Of a DNA stretch of 64,000 bases, positions 33,388-42,514 are shown one piece after another. The stretch is from Microbacterium sp. 1.5R. Lineage in GTDB: Bacteria > Actinomycetota > Actinomycetes > Actinomycetales > Microbacteriaceae. A program made the translations under genes and the position numbers. Below the pieces are notes generated by a model. It was not told the origin of the DNA, did no database searches, and saw nothing but the letters and a program-made list of their open reading frames with translations. Location of the stretch: assembly GCF_007667425.1 (NCBI RefSeq), contig NZ_VDRC01000001.1, positions 124,001-188,000 on the forward strand, given 5' to 3'. The number at the start of each line of letters is the position of its first letter. Within the stretch, counting starts at the first letter, position 1.

Positions 33388-34572
33388 TCAGGCGGTCAGC
33401 TCCGCGTAGAGCGCACGCGTGGTGTCGGCGATCGCCGCCCAGCTGAAGTCGTTCCGTGCTCGCTCCCGCCCCGCCTCGCCGTACCCCCGAGCGCGTGCCG
33501 GATCCGTCGAGACCTCGGTGAGCACCGCGGCCAGGTCGGAGACGAAGCGGTCGGGGTCGACAGGGGTGCCGGTGCCGTCCTGCACCTGCTCGATCGGCAC
33601 GAGACGTCCCGTCGTTCCATCGGCGACGACCTCGGGGATGCCGCCGGTCGCCGTGCCGACGACGGCGGCACCGCAGGCCATGGCCTCGAGGTTGACGATG
33701 CCGAGGGGCTCGTAGACGGACGGGCAGACGAACGTCGTGGCTGCGGTGAGGATCGCCGAGAGCTCCTCGCGCGGCAGCATCCGCTCGATCCACACCACGC
33801 CCTCGCGAGTCTGCTGCAGCAGACGCACGCTCTCCTGCACCTCGGCCATGATCTCGGGGGTGTCCGGCGCACCGGCGCACAGGATGAGCTGCACCTCGGG
33901 CGGCAGCAGAGCAGCCGCACGCAGCAGATACGGGAGGCCCTTCTGGCGGGTGATCCGTCCGACGAAGACGACCGAGGGACGGGTCGGATCCATCCCGATG
34001 GACTGCAGGAACGCGTCGTTCTGCACCGGGTGCCACTTGTCGACATCGATGCCGTTGTGGATCACGCGCACACGGGTCGGGTCGACGGCCGGATAGCTGC
34101 GCAGGATGTCGGCGCGCATACCGGCACTGACCGCGATGACGGCCGCGGCGTTCTCGTACGCGAGCTTCTCGATGCCGCTCGACACCGCGTACCCTCCCCC
34201 GAGCTGCTCCGCCTTCCAGGGGCGCAGCGGCTCGAGGCTGTGCGCGGTGAGGACGTGCGGGATGCCGTGCAGCTGCGAGGCGAGGTGTCCGGCGAAGTTG
34301 GCGTACCAGGTGTGGCTGTGCACCACGTCGGCGTCGGCGATCGCCGCCACGATCTCGAGATCGGTGCCGAGGGTCTGCAGGGCCGGGTTGGCCGTGGCCA
34401 GGCCTGACGGAGTCCGGTAGGCGAACGTGCCCGGCTCGTCCCGCTCGGCACCGAACGCCCGTACCCGCACGTCGACGTCGCGGCGGAGCGCCGTGACGAG
34501 CTCGGCGACGTGCACGCCGGCACCCCCGTAGATCTCCGGCGGGTATTCCTTCGTGATCATTTCGACGCGCAT
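33388..34572 (-). CDS. glgA: Glycogen/alpha-glucan synthase, GT4 type (GlgA/GlgM)
   Basis: A 394-residue GT4 glycosyltransferase of the actinobacterial GlgA kind. Visible are the donor-side start [65 protein letters not shown], and [18 protein letters not shown] with the EX7E retaining motif. In mycobacteria the same type (GlgM) uses ADP-glucose to make maltose-1-phosphate, so either polymer or maltose-1-phosphate synthesis is possible. It is divergent from glgC, which supplies ADP-glucose. TAGCGT six bases before the ATG points to a leaderless mRNA. Confidence 0.92.
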   Translation of the reverse strand: MRVEMITKEYPPEIYGGAGVHVAELVTALRRDVDVRVRAFGAERDEPGTFAYRTPSGLATANPALQTLGTDLEIVAAIADADVVHSHTWYANFAGHLASQLHGIPHVLTAHSLEPLRPWKAEQLGGGYAVSSGIEKLAYENAAAVIAVSAGMRADILRSYPAVDPTRVRVIHNGIDVDKWHPVQNDAFLQSIGMDPTRPSVVFVGRITRQKGLPYLLRAAALLPPEVQLILCAGAPDTPEIMAEVQESVRLLQQTREGVVWIERMLPREELSAILTAATTFVCPSVYEPLGIVNLEAMACGAAVVGTATGGIPEVVADGTTGRLVPIEQVQDGTGTPVDPDRFVSDLAAVLTEVSTDPARARGYGEAGRERARNDFSWAAIADTTRALYAELTA

Positions 34573-34578
34573 GCCTAG

Positions 34579-34584
34579 ACGCTA
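34579..34584 (-). promoter_or_regulatory. -10 element, leaderless glgA
   Basis: Minus strand TAGCGT, six bases before the ATG at 34572. Confidence 0.45.
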
Positions 34585-34629
34585 GTGACTCACTTGTCCA
34601 GATGCTAGTTCGGGGAGCCGCGCGGCCTC

Positions 34630-34635
34630 TATGGT
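34630..34635 (+). promoter_or_regulatory. -10 element, leaderless glgC
   Basis: TATGGT, six bases before the ATG at 34642. Confidence 0.45.
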
Positions 34636-34641
34636 GGGGAC

Positions 34642-35883
34642 ATGTCAGCACCAAAGAAGGTCTTCGGGATCATCCTCGCCGGTGGCGAAGGCAAGCGACT
34701 CATGCCGCTCACGGCCGACCGCGCCAAACCCGCCGTCCCCTTCGGCGGGCAGTACCGTCTGATCGACTTCGCCATCTCGAACCTCATCAACTCCGGTCTG
34801 CGGCAGATCGTGGTGCTGACGCAGTACAAGTCGCACAGCCTCGACCGGCACATCTCGCAGACGTGGCGCATGTCGGCTCTGCTCGACTCCTACGTCGCCT
34901 CCGTCCCTGCGCAGCAGCGCCTGGGCAAGCGGTGGTTCTCCGGGTCCGCCGACGCGATCCTGCAGAGCATGAACCTCCTCAACGACGAGAAGCCCGACAT
35001 CGTCGTGGTGATCGGCGCCGACCACGTCTACCGGATGGACTTCCGTCAGATGCTCGACGCGCACATCGAGTCAGGCGCGAAAGCGACCGTCGCCGGCATC
35101 CGGCAGCCGATCTCGATGGCGTCGCAGTTCGGCGTCATCGACGCGGACACCGAGACGGGACGCATCAAGCAGTTCCTCGAGAAGCCCACTGACGCCACCG
35201 GACTCGAGGACTCACCGCACGAGGTGCTCGCCTCGATGGGCAACTACATCTTCGACGCTGACGCGCTGATCGCGGCCGTCGAGGCAGACGGGGAGTCCCC
35301 CACCTCCGGTCACGACATGGGTGGCGACATCGTGCCGTACTTCGTCGACCGCGGTGAGGCGGGCTACTACGACATGAAGCAGAACGAGGTCCCCGGGTCC
35401 TCGCCGCGCGATCGGTCGTACTGGCGCGACGTCGGTACGATCGACTCCTTCTACGACGCGCACCGCGACCTCATCGCGACGCTGCCGATCTTCAACCTGT
35501 ACAACATGGAGTGGCCGATCCACTCGCAGGCGGTCAATTCGCCGCCCGCGAAGTTCGTTCGCGACTCGGTGGGCCGCATCGGCAATGCGATCGACTCCAT
35601 CGTCTCGCTCGGCTCGGTGTTGTCCGGGACCCACCTGGAGCGCAGCGTGGTCGGCCCGTGGACTCTGGCCGGCGGCGGGTCGACGATCACCGACTCCGTG
35701 GTGTTCGACCACGTGCAGGTGGGCGCCGGGTCGCGCGTGCACCGCGCGATCCTCGACAAGAACGTCATCCTCGCGGACGGTGCGACGGTCGGCGTCGATC
35801 GTGAGAGGGACCTCGCCCGCGGGTTCACGGTCACGGACTCCGGGATCACCGTCGTCGGCAAGGGCGTGTTCATCGATCGGTGA
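34642..35883 (+). CDS. glgC: Glucose-1-phosphate adenylyltransferase GlgC
   Basis: GlgC makes ADP-glucose, the committed step of glycogen synthesis. The 413-residue protein has [35 protein letters not shown] at the N-terminus, [17 protein letters not shown] with the catalytic Asp, the glucose-phosphate site FLEKP, and a C-terminal left-handed beta helix with the [21 protein letters not shown] repeats. It is divergent from glgA over 69 bases, so both are likely regulated together. Confidence 0.96.
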   Translation: MSAPKKVFGIILAGGEGKRLMPLTADRAKPAVPFGGQYRLIDFAISNLINSGLRQIVVLTQYKSHSLDRHISQTWRMSALLDSYVASVPAQQRLGKRWFSGSADAILQSMNLLNDEKPDIVVVIGADHVYRMDFRQMLDAHIESGAKATVAGIRQPISMASQFGVIDADTETGRIKQFLEKPTDATGLEDSPHEVLASMGNYIFDADALIAAVEADGESPTSGHDMGGDIVPYFVDRGEAGYYDMKQNEVPGSSPRDRSYWRDVGTIDSFYDAHRDLIATLPIFNLYNMEWPIHSQAVNSPPAKFVRDSVGRIGNAIDSIVSLGSVLSGTHLERSVVGPWTLAGGGSTITDSVVFDHVQVGAGSRVHRAILDKNVILADGATVGVDRERDLARGFTVTDSGITVVGKGVFIDR

Positions 35884-35915
35884 CGGCGCGGTCCGGCGGT
35901 GACCTCTGCGCTGGG

Positions 35916-35921
35916 TAGGCT
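35916..35921 (+). promoter_or_regulatory. -10 element, leaderless serB
   Basis: TAGGCT, six bases before the GTG at 35928. Confidence 0.5.
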
Positions 35922-35927
35922 CGACGG

Positions 35928-36563
35928 GTGACCGCTGCGCGCTTCCTCGTCGTCCTCGATGCCGACTCCACGCTCATCCGCAACGAGGTGATCGAACTGA
36001 TCGCCGACGAGGCGGGTCGTCGCGACGAGGTGCAGGCCGCGACCGAGGCGGCGATGCGCGGTGAGGTCGATTTCGCCACGAGCCTGCGCTCTCGCGTGGC
36101 GGCGCTCGAGGGCGTCCCCGTCGCTCGGCTCGACCGGGTGCGCGCGCGGGTCGAGCCGACGCCGGGCGTGAACGAGCTGACCGCGGCCGTGCACGAACGA
36201 GGCGGAGTCGTCGGCGTCGTGTCGGGCGGCTTCCACGAGATCCTCGATCACATCGCGCCGCTGCTCGGTGTCGACCGCTGGCGCGCGAACCGCCTCTCCG
36301 TGGTCGACGACGCCCTGTCGGGTGTCGTCGACGGAGACATCGTGGATGCCGCGGCCAAGGCCGCGTCGCTGCAGGAGTGGGCGGACGAGCTGGGCGTGGC
36401 CCGCCACGCGACGATCGCCATCGGGGACGGCGCGAACGATCTGCTCATGATGGGCGTCGCCGGACTCGGACTCGCCTTCAACGCGAAGCCTGCGGTGCGC
36501 GAAGCGGCGAGCCTCGTGGTCGGGCCGCAGGACCTCTCCGCGATCATCCCCCTTCTGCCGTAG
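35928..36563 (+). CDS. serB: Phosphoserine phosphatase SerB
   Basis: SerB removes phosphate from phosphoserine in the last step of serine synthesis. The 211-residue HAD protein has VVLDADSTLI (Asp11 and Asp13), VVSGGFHEI, and IGDGANDLLMM with the Mg-binding Asp pair. There is no ACT domain, so it is the short form. The start is a GTG, six bases after TAGGCT (leaderless). Confidence 0.93.
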   Translation: MTAARFLVVLDADSTLIRNEVIELIADEAGRRDEVQAATEAAMRGEVDFATSLRSRVAALEGVPVARLDRVRARVEPTPGVNELTAAVHERGGVVGVVSGGFHEILDHIAPLLGVDRWRANRLSVVDDALSGVVDGDIVDAAAKAASLQEWADELGVARHATIAIGDGANDLLMMGVAGLGLAFNAKPAVREAASLVVGPQDLSAIIPLLP

Positions 36564-36583
36564 CGGATGTCGGAGGCCCGGTC

Positions 36584-36589
36584 TATCGT
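36584..36589 (+). promoter_or_regulatory. -10 element, leaderless alpha/beta hydrolase
   Basis: TATCGT, six bases before the ATG at 36596. Confidence 0.4.
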
Positions 36590-36595
36590 CGGGCC

Positions 36596-37294
36596 ATGGA
36601 CATCATCCTCATCCCCGGACTCTGGCTCGACGCCACCAGCTGGAACGACGTGACGACCGACCTCGAAGGCAGGGGGCATCGGGTGCACGCCCTGACGATG
36701 CCGGGCGTCGGCGCACCGGCGGCAGACTCCGCAGACATCGGCATCGCCGACTGGGTCGCCGCGGGCGTGGCCGCAGTCGACGCGGTCAGCGGACCGGTCG
36801 TGGTCGTCGGGCACAGCGGGGGCGGGAACGTCGCGTGGGGCGTCGCAGACGCCCGTCCCGACTCCGTCTCCCGCGTGATCTTCGTCGACACCGTTCCGCC
36901 TCCGTCCGGCTTCGGCATCAGCGAGTTCGACGTCGTAGACGGCGTGGTGCCCTTCCCCGGTTGGGCGAGCTTCGACGCCGACGACGTGGCCGACCTCGAC
37001 GACGAGACGCGGGCGCGCACCACTCCCCTGACGAAGAGCGTGCCGGCCCGGGTGCCGACCGACGACATCATCCTCGAAGGCGGCCGCCACCGCGTGCCCG
37101 CGACGCTGCTGATGGGCGGACTCGATCAGGGAACGTTGGAGTCCCAGCTCGAGAGCTGGGGTCCGTACGCGGAGGAGTTCCGAGCGATCTCCGACGTCGA
37201 GGTCGTGAAGATCGGCTCGGGCCACTGGCCGCAGTTCTCGGTTCCGAGCCGGCTCGCCGAGCTCATCGACGCGGCGGTCACGCGTCGCGGGTGA
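36596..37294 (+). CDS. Alpha/beta hydrolase
   Basis: A 232-residue hydrolase. DIILIPGLWLDATSWNDV carries the oxyanion loop, VVVVGHSGGGNVAWGVAD the nucleophile elbow (GHSGG), and GSGHWPQFSVPSRL the catalytic His. The substrate cannot be named. The frame is open upstream into serB, but the family match starts at ATG 36596, behind a TATCGT element. It converges on fabG with 15 bases between. Confidence 0.83.
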   Translation: MDIILIPGLWLDATSWNDVTTDLEGRGHRVHALTMPGVGAPAADSADIGIADWVAAGVAAVDAVSGPVVVVGHSGGGNVAWGVADARPDSVSRVIFVDTVPPPSGFGISEFDVVDGVVPFPGWASFDADDVADLDDETRARTTPLTKSVPARVPTDDIILEGGRHRVPATLLMGGLDQGTLESQLESWGPYAEEFRAISDVEVVKIGSGHWPQFSVPSRLAELIDAAVTRRG

Positions 37295-37309
37295 TGCGGT
37301 CGCTCGGGG

Positions 37310-38020
37310 TCAGTGCCCCATCCCGAGTCCACCGTCGACCGGGATGACCGCGCCCGAGATGTAGCCCGCATCGTCGCCGGCGAGCCATGTCACCACTCCG
37401 GCGACCTCGTCGGGCGTGGCGAAGCGTCCAGCCGGGATGCTCGCCTTGTACTGCTTCTGCGTCTCCTCCGGCAGCTCGGCGGTCATGTCGGTCTCGATGA
37501 ACCCGGGTGCGACGACGTTCGCGGTGATGCCCCGGCCGCCGAGTTCGCGCGTGAGCGAACGGGCGAACCCGACGAGCGCGCTCTTCGACGCCGAGTAGTT
37601 GACCTGCCCCGCGGAACCGAGCAGTCCGACGACGCTCGAGATGAGGATGACGCGGCCGAAGCGGGCGCGCAGCATGCCCTTGGACGCACGCTTGACGACG
37701 CGGAACGTCCCGCCGAGGTTGGTGGCGACGACGCTGTCGAAGTCGTCTTCGCTCATGCGCAGCAGGAGGGTGTCTTTCGTGATCCCCGCGTTCGCGACGA
37801 CGATCTCGACGGGGCCGAGCTGCTGCTCGACCTCGGTGAACGCGGCGTCGAGGGCCGCGGCATCCGTCACGTCGGCGCGGACGGTGAGCGTGCCCTCAGG
37901 CCCCTCGCCGCTGCGCGCGGTGACGGCCACCCGGTAGCCGTCTCGAACGAAGCGCTCGGCGATGGCGCGGCCGATGCCGCGGTTGCCGCCGGTGACGAGG
38001 ACGACGCGATCAGTGCTCAT
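37310..38020 (-). CDS. fabG: 3-oxoacyl-ACP reductase FabG type (SDR)
   Basis: A short-chain dehydrogenase of 236 residues with VLVTGGNRGIGRAIAERF (NADP-binding, residues 8-25), NAGITKDTLL, catalytic Ser in ILISSVVGLLGSAGQ, YSASKSALVGFARSL (YxxxK), and VAPGFIETDMT. The N-terminal NRGIGR and the C-terminal VIPVDGGLGMGH fit the actinobacterial FabG/MabA group that reduces 3-oxoacyl-ACP. The ATG at 38018-38020 has GGAG upstream. It is far from the fab operon, so another SDR role is possible. Confidence 0.88.
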   Translation of the reverse strand: MSTDRVVLVTGGNRGIGRAIAERFVRDGYRVAVTARSGEGPEGTLTVRADVTDAAALDAAFTEVEQQLGPVEIVVANAGITKDTLLLRMSEDDFDSVVATNLGGTFRVVKRASKGMLRARFGRVILISSVVGLLGSAGQVNYSASKSALVGFARSLTRELGGRGITANVVAPGFIETDMTAELPEETQKQYKASIPAGRFATPDEVAGVVTWLAGDDAGYISGAVIPVDGGLGMGH

Positions 38021-38107
38021 TTCCCACTCCAGATCTGGCCGCGCAGGATCGACGGCCGGGTCGCCAACGATCCTATCCGTCGACCTCCACGCGCCATGTC
38101 CGCGTGT

Positions 38108-38137
38108 TTGACAGAACACCGGTGCGACTGGAACGCT
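38108..38137 (+). promoter_or_regulatory. Candidate promoter of the DUF4190 gene
   Basis: TTGACA (38108-38113), 18 bases, AACGCT. It lies about 23 bases before the GTG start, in the divergent gap to fabG. Confidence 0.35.
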
Positions 38138-38159
38138 GAACGCGACGAAAGGCATGCCC

Positions 38160-38747
38160 GTGAGCGACGACGACCACCTCTCCGGCGGACGGCCGACCCC
38201 TCCGCCGCCTCCCGCAGCACCTCCGGCGCAGCCGTACCAGCCGCCGCAGCCATTCGGAGCCGCACCGTCGTACCCGCAGCCGCCGTCCTACCCGCAGACA
38301 CCGTCCTATCCGCAGGCCCCGTCCTACCCGACCTCGACGCCGCCGACGCAGGCGTACCCGGGCGCAGTTCCGACGGCCGCCGGCGTCCAGCCCTACGGTG
38401 CCCCGCCGCAGCAGCAGGCGTACGGCGCCGCGTACCCCGCGCCCATCTACCCGGCATCGCGTCCGACCAGCGGGCTCGCGATCACGTCACTCATCTGCGG
38501 CATCGCGGGCATCGTCCTGTTCTGGGCGGTCATCCCTCTCATCGCCTCGATCATCGCCGTCATCACCGGCCATATGGCACTGCGCCAGACGAAGCGCGAT
38601 CCGTCGATCGGCGGCCGAGGCATGGCCTTCGCCGGCCTCATCATGGGGTACATCATGGTCGCCGTGCTGGCGGTCGGCATCGTCACCACGGTGTTCAGCT
38701 TCTTGTTCCTCGGCGCGTTCACCCTGCCGTTCATCTTCGCGTCCTGA
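38160..38747 (+). CDS. Proline-rich DUF4190 membrane protein
   Basis: A protein of about 195 residues. The first 95 residues are cytoplasmic, Pro/Ala/Tyr/Gln-rich with repeats of PSYPQ. Then come two transmembrane helices separated by ALRQTKRDPSIGGRGMAFAGLIMGY, the DUF4190 signature. Function is unknown; such proteins are common in actinobacterial envelopes. The GTG 38160 has AAAGG seven bases upstream and is preferred to the ATG at 38154. Confidence 0.7.
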   Translation: MSDDDHLSGGRPTPPPPPAAPPAQPYQPPQPFGAAPSYPQPPSYPQTPSYPQAPSYPTSTPPTQAYPGAVPTAAGVQPYGAPPQQQAYGAAYPAPIYPASRPTSGLAITSLICGIAGIVLFWAVIPLIASIIAVITGHMALRQTKRDPSIGGRGMAFAGLIMGYIMVAVLAVGIVTTVFSFLFLGAFTLPFIFAS

Positions 38748-38809
38748 ACGTCACCGAGTTCGAGGCCCGCGGCGCACCCGGAGAGAGAGCCGCCGGCCTC
38801 GCAGCGGCG

Positions 38810-38815
38810 TAGGCT
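38810..38815 (+). promoter_or_regulatory. -10 element, near-leaderless DUF3099 gene
   Basis: TAGGCT, nine bases before the GTG at 38825. Confidence 0.45.
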
Positions 38816-38824
38816 GGACTCATC

Positions 38825-39181
38825 GTGAAGAACAAGCGACTGGTCCCCGCTGTCACCTCCCTGCCGCAAGCGCCGCAGGTCGAGGCGGACCACCGTGTGC
38901 GTCGATACGCGATCACGATGACGATCCGCATCGTGTGCTTCGCCCTCATGATGTTCATCCAGCCCTACGGCTGGTACACGTGGGTCTTCGCCCTGGCGGC
39001 GGCGATCTTGCCGTACATCGCAGTCGTCTTCGCGAACGCCGGCAGCGACAGCACCGAGACGACGGCGGAATCCCCCGTGCAGCAGCTCGAGGCGCCGGTG
39101 CAGACGCCGACCGTGATCGAGGAGACGAGCTCCGATCCGTTCGTCATCACCATCCACGAGAGCCGCAAGGGCGACGAGTGA
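38825..39181 (+). CDS. DUF3099 family membrane protein
   Basis: A 118-residue protein with a short cytoplasmic N-terminus, two transmembrane helices (about residues 34-73, with MFIQPYGWYTWVFALAAAILPYIAVVFAN) and an acidic tail. Helix-loop-helix around GWYTW is typical of DUF3099. The function is unknown. The GTG start overlaps nothing upstream, and its stop overlaps the next start by four bases (GTGA). Confidence 0.75.
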   Translation: MKNKRLVPAVTSLPQAPQVEADHRVRRYAITMTIRIVCFALMMFIQPYGWYTWVFALAAAILPYIAVVFANAGSDSTETTAESPVQQLEAPVQTPTVIEETSSDPFVITIHESRKGDE

Positions 39182-39372
39182 GCGAGTTGCAGTGCTCGCG
39201 TGCCGGATGCCGGGACGCGGCGGTCGCCCAGGTCGTGTGGCGCAATCCACGCATCCACGCTGCTGACCGCGAGAAGATCTGGCTCGCCTGCGCCGAGCAC
39301 GTCGGGTTCCTGCGCGATTACCTCGCCGATCGAGACTTCCCCGTGTCCGTGCGCGACGGAGTGCCGTCATGA
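39178..39372 (+). CDS. Small putative zinc-binding protein
   Basis: A 64-residue soluble protein with LQCSRAGCRDAA (Cys6, Cys11) and WLACAEHVGFL (Cys38, His41), which could bind one zinc ion. No family name is given. It begins at a GTG overlapping the DUF3099 stop and ends overlapping the SURF1 start, so it is the middle gene of a translationally coupled trio. Confidence 0.68.
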   Translation: MSELQCSRAGCRDAAVAQVVWRNPRIHAADREKIWLACAEHVGFLRDYLADRDFPVSVRDGVPS

Positions 39373-40181
39373 GCGCCCGCATGCTGCGGTGGACCGTCTA
39401 CGTCCTCATCGCCATCGGTTTCGCGGTGGCGTGCGCCTTCCTGTCCAACTGGCAGTTCGACCGCAACGAGTCGCGCGCCGAGCAGATCGCCCTCGTCGAG
39501 AAGAACTACGATGCCAACCCCGTCCCGCTGTCCGACCTGATCGGCGCAGACGGCGCCCTCGATCGCGGCGACGTCTGGCACCCGGTCGTGCTGCAGGGCG
39601 AGTACCTGGTCGATGAGCAGCTCCTGGCCCGCAACCGGCCGCACGGGGGCACGAGCGCCTACGAGGTCCTCGTCCCGTTCCGCGACGTCGACGGCCGCGT
39701 GTTCGTCGTCGACCGCGGGTGGGTCCCGCCCGGCGAGGGCGACTCGCCCGATGCCGTCCCCGCGCCGCCGGCCGGCCAAGTCGAGGTCGTGGTCCGCCTG
39801 CGACCGAGCGAACAGCTGCCGGCCTCCGGCCGCGGTGCGCCGGAGGGCCAGGTCCCCACCATCCATGTTCCCTCGATCGCCGACATCGTCGGGGGCGACG
39901 TCATCACGAGCGCCTACGGGCAGATCGTGAGCGAAGACCCCGCGGGCGAGGCATTGGGTGGCTTCGAGTCCCCCACCGACGATCCTGGCCCGCATCTGTC
40001 GTACGCGATCCAATGGATCCTGTTCGCTCTCATGGGGTTCATCTTCATCGGCTATATCATCCGCACCGAGATCGTGAAGCACCGCGAAGAGGTCGAGGGG
40101 GCTCCGGTCAGCGAGAAGAAGCGCCGTCGACGCGACGCCGATGCCGACGTCGAGGATGAGCTGCTCGACGCGAACGTCTGA
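39369..40181 (+). CDS. SURF1-family cytochrome oxidase biogenesis protein
   Basis: A 270-residue membrane protein with a helix near residues 7-25, a large external domain, and a C-terminal helix (YAIQWILFALMGFIFIGYII). The SURF1 marks are LSNWQFDRNESR near the start, ELLARNRPHGGTSAYEVLVPF, VFVVDRGWVP, and HLSYAIQWILFAL. SURF1 proteins help insert heme A into cytochrome aa3 oxidase. The heme A and heme O synthases are elsewhere in this window. Confidence 0.88.
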   Translation: MSARMLRWTVYVLIAIGFAVACAFLSNWQFDRNESRAEQIALVEKNYDANPVPLSDLIGADGALDRGDVWHPVVLQGEYLVDEQLLARNRPHGGTSAYEVLVPFRDVDGRVFVVDRGWVPPGEGDSPDAVPAPPAGQVEVVVRLRPSEQLPASGRGAPEGQVPTIHVPSIADIVGGDVITSAYGQIVSEDPAGEALGGFESPTDDPGPHLSYAIQWILFALMGFIFIGYIIRTEIVKHREEVEGAPVSEKKRRRRDADADVEDELLDANV

Positions 40182-40207
40182 GCGACCGACGGCACCCGTG
40201 TCGCTCA
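40179..40207. terminator. Inverted repeat joining the SURF1 and pdxH stop codons
   Basis: TGAGCGAC, 13 bases, GTCGCTCA: an eight-pair repeat whose two arms contain the TGA stops of the converging genes. Confidence 0.4.
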
Positions 40208-40786
40208 GTCGACCATGACGGTGTGCGACCAGCCGGAGCCGCTCGGCAGATAGACCACACGGGTGTGACGGCGGTCTCGCGATCCCTGCCAGAACTCGAT
40301 GCGCTCCGGCACGATGCGCCAGAGCACCCAGTCCCCCTCGGCGACGGCCGCACGGGCCGCCGGTGACCGGGCGGCGAGATCATCGGCGCTCTCCTGCGCT
40401 GTCGCCTCCTCGACGCGACCGCGTACCCGTACGGCACGCACCTGAGGCTGCCACCAGAAGTTCAGCGCTGCGGCCGGGACGGCACCGAGCTGCGCCCCCT
40501 TCCGCGACGACCGCGTGCTCGCGATCGCCCATCCGCGCTCATCGACGCGCTTGAGGATGAGGGTCCGCGCATCGGGCACGCCATCGGCATCCACCGTGGC
40601 AAACGTCACCGTATGCGGCTCCGGGACCGCGGCGGCATCCGCCGCCTTCAGCCATTCGGCGAAGAGCACCGTCGGGTCCTCGGGCAGGGCGTCGAGATCC
40701 CACTCAGGCGCGTTGCCGGTGAGGGCGTGCCTGCCTCGCAGCCAGTCGTTGAGCGGAGCGTCGGGCGTGGAGTCGTCGTGCGTCAC
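40205..40786 (-). CDS. pdxH: Pyridoxamine 5'-phosphate oxidase PdxH
   Basis: PdxH oxidises pyridoxine or pyridoxamine phosphate to PLP using FMN. It has 193 residues, shorter than the usual 210-220. Signs are ARTLILKRVDERGWAIASTRSSRKGAQL (FMN site), [20 protein letters not shown], and the C-terminal EFWQGSRDRRHTRVVY (the R-x-H-x-R site). The start is a GTG six bases after TAGGCT (leaderless). Confidence 0.86.
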   Translation of the reverse strand: MTHDDSTPDAPLNDWLRGRHALTGNAPEWDLDALPEDPTVLFAEWLKAADAAAVPEPHTVTFATVDADGVPDARTLILKRVDERGWAIASTRSSRKGAQLGAVPAAALNFWWQPQVRAVRVRGRVEEATAQESADDLAARSPAARAAVAEGDWVLWRIVPERIEFWQGSRDRRHTRVVYLPSGSGWSHTVMVD

Positions 40787-40792
40787 GGTTCG

Positions 40793-40798
40793 AGCCTA
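40793..40798 (-). promoter_or_regulatory. -10 element, leaderless pdxH
   Basis: Minus strand TAGGCT, six bases before the GTG at 40786. Confidence 0.5.
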
Positions 40799-40828
40799 GA
40801 ACACCCGAGCTCGCGCACACCGGGCTGG

Positions 40829-42427
40829 TCAGGCCAGCTCGATGAGCTCCTGGTACTCCTGGTTCCAGATGTCCTCGACCCCGTCGGGGAGGATCAGCAC
40901 GCGCTCCGGGTTGAGTGACTGCACGGCACCGGGATCGTGCGATACGAGCACCACGGCGCCCTCGTAGTGTGCGAGCGCACCGAGGATCTCCTCGCGCGAC
41001 GCGGGGTCGAGGTTGTTCGTCGGTTCGTCGAGCAGCAGCAGGTTCGCCGACGACACGACGAGCGTCGCAAGCGACAGACGCGTCTTCTCGCCTCCGGAAA
41101 GCACTCCGGCCGGCTTGAGCACGTCGTCGCCGGTGAAGAGGAACGACCCCAGCACCTTGCGCGCCTCGGTCTCGGTGATGTGCGGCGCGGCCGACACCAT
41201 GTTCTCGAGCACCGAGCGGTTCACGTCGAGGTTTTCGTGCTCCTGGGCGTAGTAGCCGACCTTGAGGCCGTGACCCGGCTCGAGCTGGCCCGTGTCGGGC
41301 TGGTCGACGCCGGCCAGCATCCGCAGCAGCGTCGTCTTTCCGGCGCCGTTGAGGCCGAGCACGACCACCTTCGACCCGCGGTCGATCGCGAGGTCGACGT
41401 CGGTGAAGATCTCCAGCGAGCCGTACGACTTCGACAGGCCCGACGCCATGAGCGGCGTCTTGCCGCAGGGCGCCGGCTTGGGGAAGCGCAGCTTGGCGAC
41501 GCGATCCTCCTGGCGCACGTCGTCGAGTCCGGCGAGGAGCTTCTCGGCGCGGGCGATCATCTGATGCGCGGCGGCAGCCTTCGACGCCTTCGCGCCGAAT
41601 CGGGCGGCCTGTTGCTGCAGGGTCGTCGCCTTCTTCTCGGCGTTCGCGCGCTCCTTCTTGCGGCGCTCCTCATCGGCGGCGCGCTGGCGGAGGTAGTTCT
41701 TCCAGTTCATGTTGTACGCGTCGATGACCTGACGGTTCGCATCGAGGTAGAACACCCGGTTGACGGTCTCGCCCACGAGTTCGACGTCGTGGCTGATGAC
41801 GATCAGACCGCCCTTGTAGTTCTTGAGGAACTCGCGCAGCCACACGACGCTGTCGGCGTCGAGGTGGTTGGTCGGCTCGTCCAGGATCATCGTCTCGGCG
41901 TCCGAGAAGAGGATGCGCGCGAGCTCGATGCGGCGACGCTGACCACCGGAGAGCGTCTTCAGCGGCTGGTCGAGGATGCGGTCGGGCAGCGACAGGTTGT
42001 TGGCGATCGATGCCGCCTCGGCCTCTGCGGCGTACCCGCCCTGACCCTCGAACTGCTCGGTGAGACGCGCGTAGCGCTTCATCGCCTTGTCGGCGACCGC
42101 CGCGTCGTCGGATCCCATCGCCACCGTGGCCTCCGACATGCCGAGGGCGAGGCTGCCGAGCCCACGGGCGTCGAGGATGCGGGTTCGCGCGAGCATCTCC
42201 GGGTCACCGGAGCGCGGGTCCTGCGGCAGATAGCCGAGTTCGCCCGAGCGCGTCACGTTCCCACCGGACGGCAGCACATCGCCGGCCAGCACCTTGGTGA
42301 GCGTGGTCTTGCCGGCCCCGTTGCGGCCGACGAGTCCGATCTTGTCGCCGTCGCTGACGCGGAACGACACGTTCTCCATCAGGAGGCGTGCGCCCACGCG
42401 GATCTCGAGGTCGTGCACGGCGAGCAC
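40829..42427 (-). CDS. ABC-F family ATPase (ribosome-associated)
   Basis: A 532-residue soluble protein with two ABC domains: [14 protein letters not shown] and LSGGQRRRIELARIL with MILDEPTNHLDADS in the first, and [29 protein letters not shown] and [16 protein letters not shown] in the second. The linker of about 80 charged residues (RQRAADEERRKKERANAEKKA) is the ABC-F arm that enters the ribosomal E site. No membrane part is present. Roles are translation-factor-like or antibiotic protection; this one looks like a housekeeping member. TATACT (42478-42483) lies about 50 bases upstream of the GTG start. Confidence 0.9.
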   Translation of the reverse strand: MLAVHDLEIRVGARLLMENVSFRVSDGDKIGLVGRNGAGKTTLTKVLAGDVLPSGGNVTRSGELGYLPQDPRSGDPEMLARTRILDARGLGSLALGMSEATVAMGSDDAAVADKAMKRYARLTEQFEGQGGYAAEAEAASIANNLSLPDRILDQPLKTLSGGQRRRIELARILFSDAETMILDEPTNHLDADSVVWLREFLKNYKGGLIVISHDVELVGETVNRVFYLDANRQVIDAYNMNWKNYLRQRAADEERRKKERANAEKKATTLQQQAARFGAKASKAAAAHQMIARAEKLLAGLDDVRQEDRVAKLRFPKPAPCGKTPLMASGLSKSYGSLEIFTDVDLAIDRGSKVVVLGLNGAGKTTLLRMLAGVDQPDTGQLEPGHGLKVGYYAQEHENLDVNRSVLENMVSAAPHITETEARKVLGSFLFTGDDVLKPAGVLSGGEKTRLSLATLVVSSANLLLLDEPTNNLDPASREEILGALAHYEGAVVLVSHDPGAVQSLNPERVLILPDGVEDIWNQEYQELIELA

Positions 42428-42477
42428 AGCGGATGTCCGTTCGTCAGAGGGGAAGGCGGCCGAGGGGCCAGCCTCCC

Positions 42478-42483
42478 AGTATA
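42478..42483 (-). promoter_or_regulatory. -10 element of the ABC-F gene
   Basis: Minus strand TATACT, close to the consensus -10; the leader is about 45 bases. Confidence 0.45.
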
Positions 42484-42514
42484 GATCGCCAGGCTGAAAG
42501 GACTCGCCACGCGC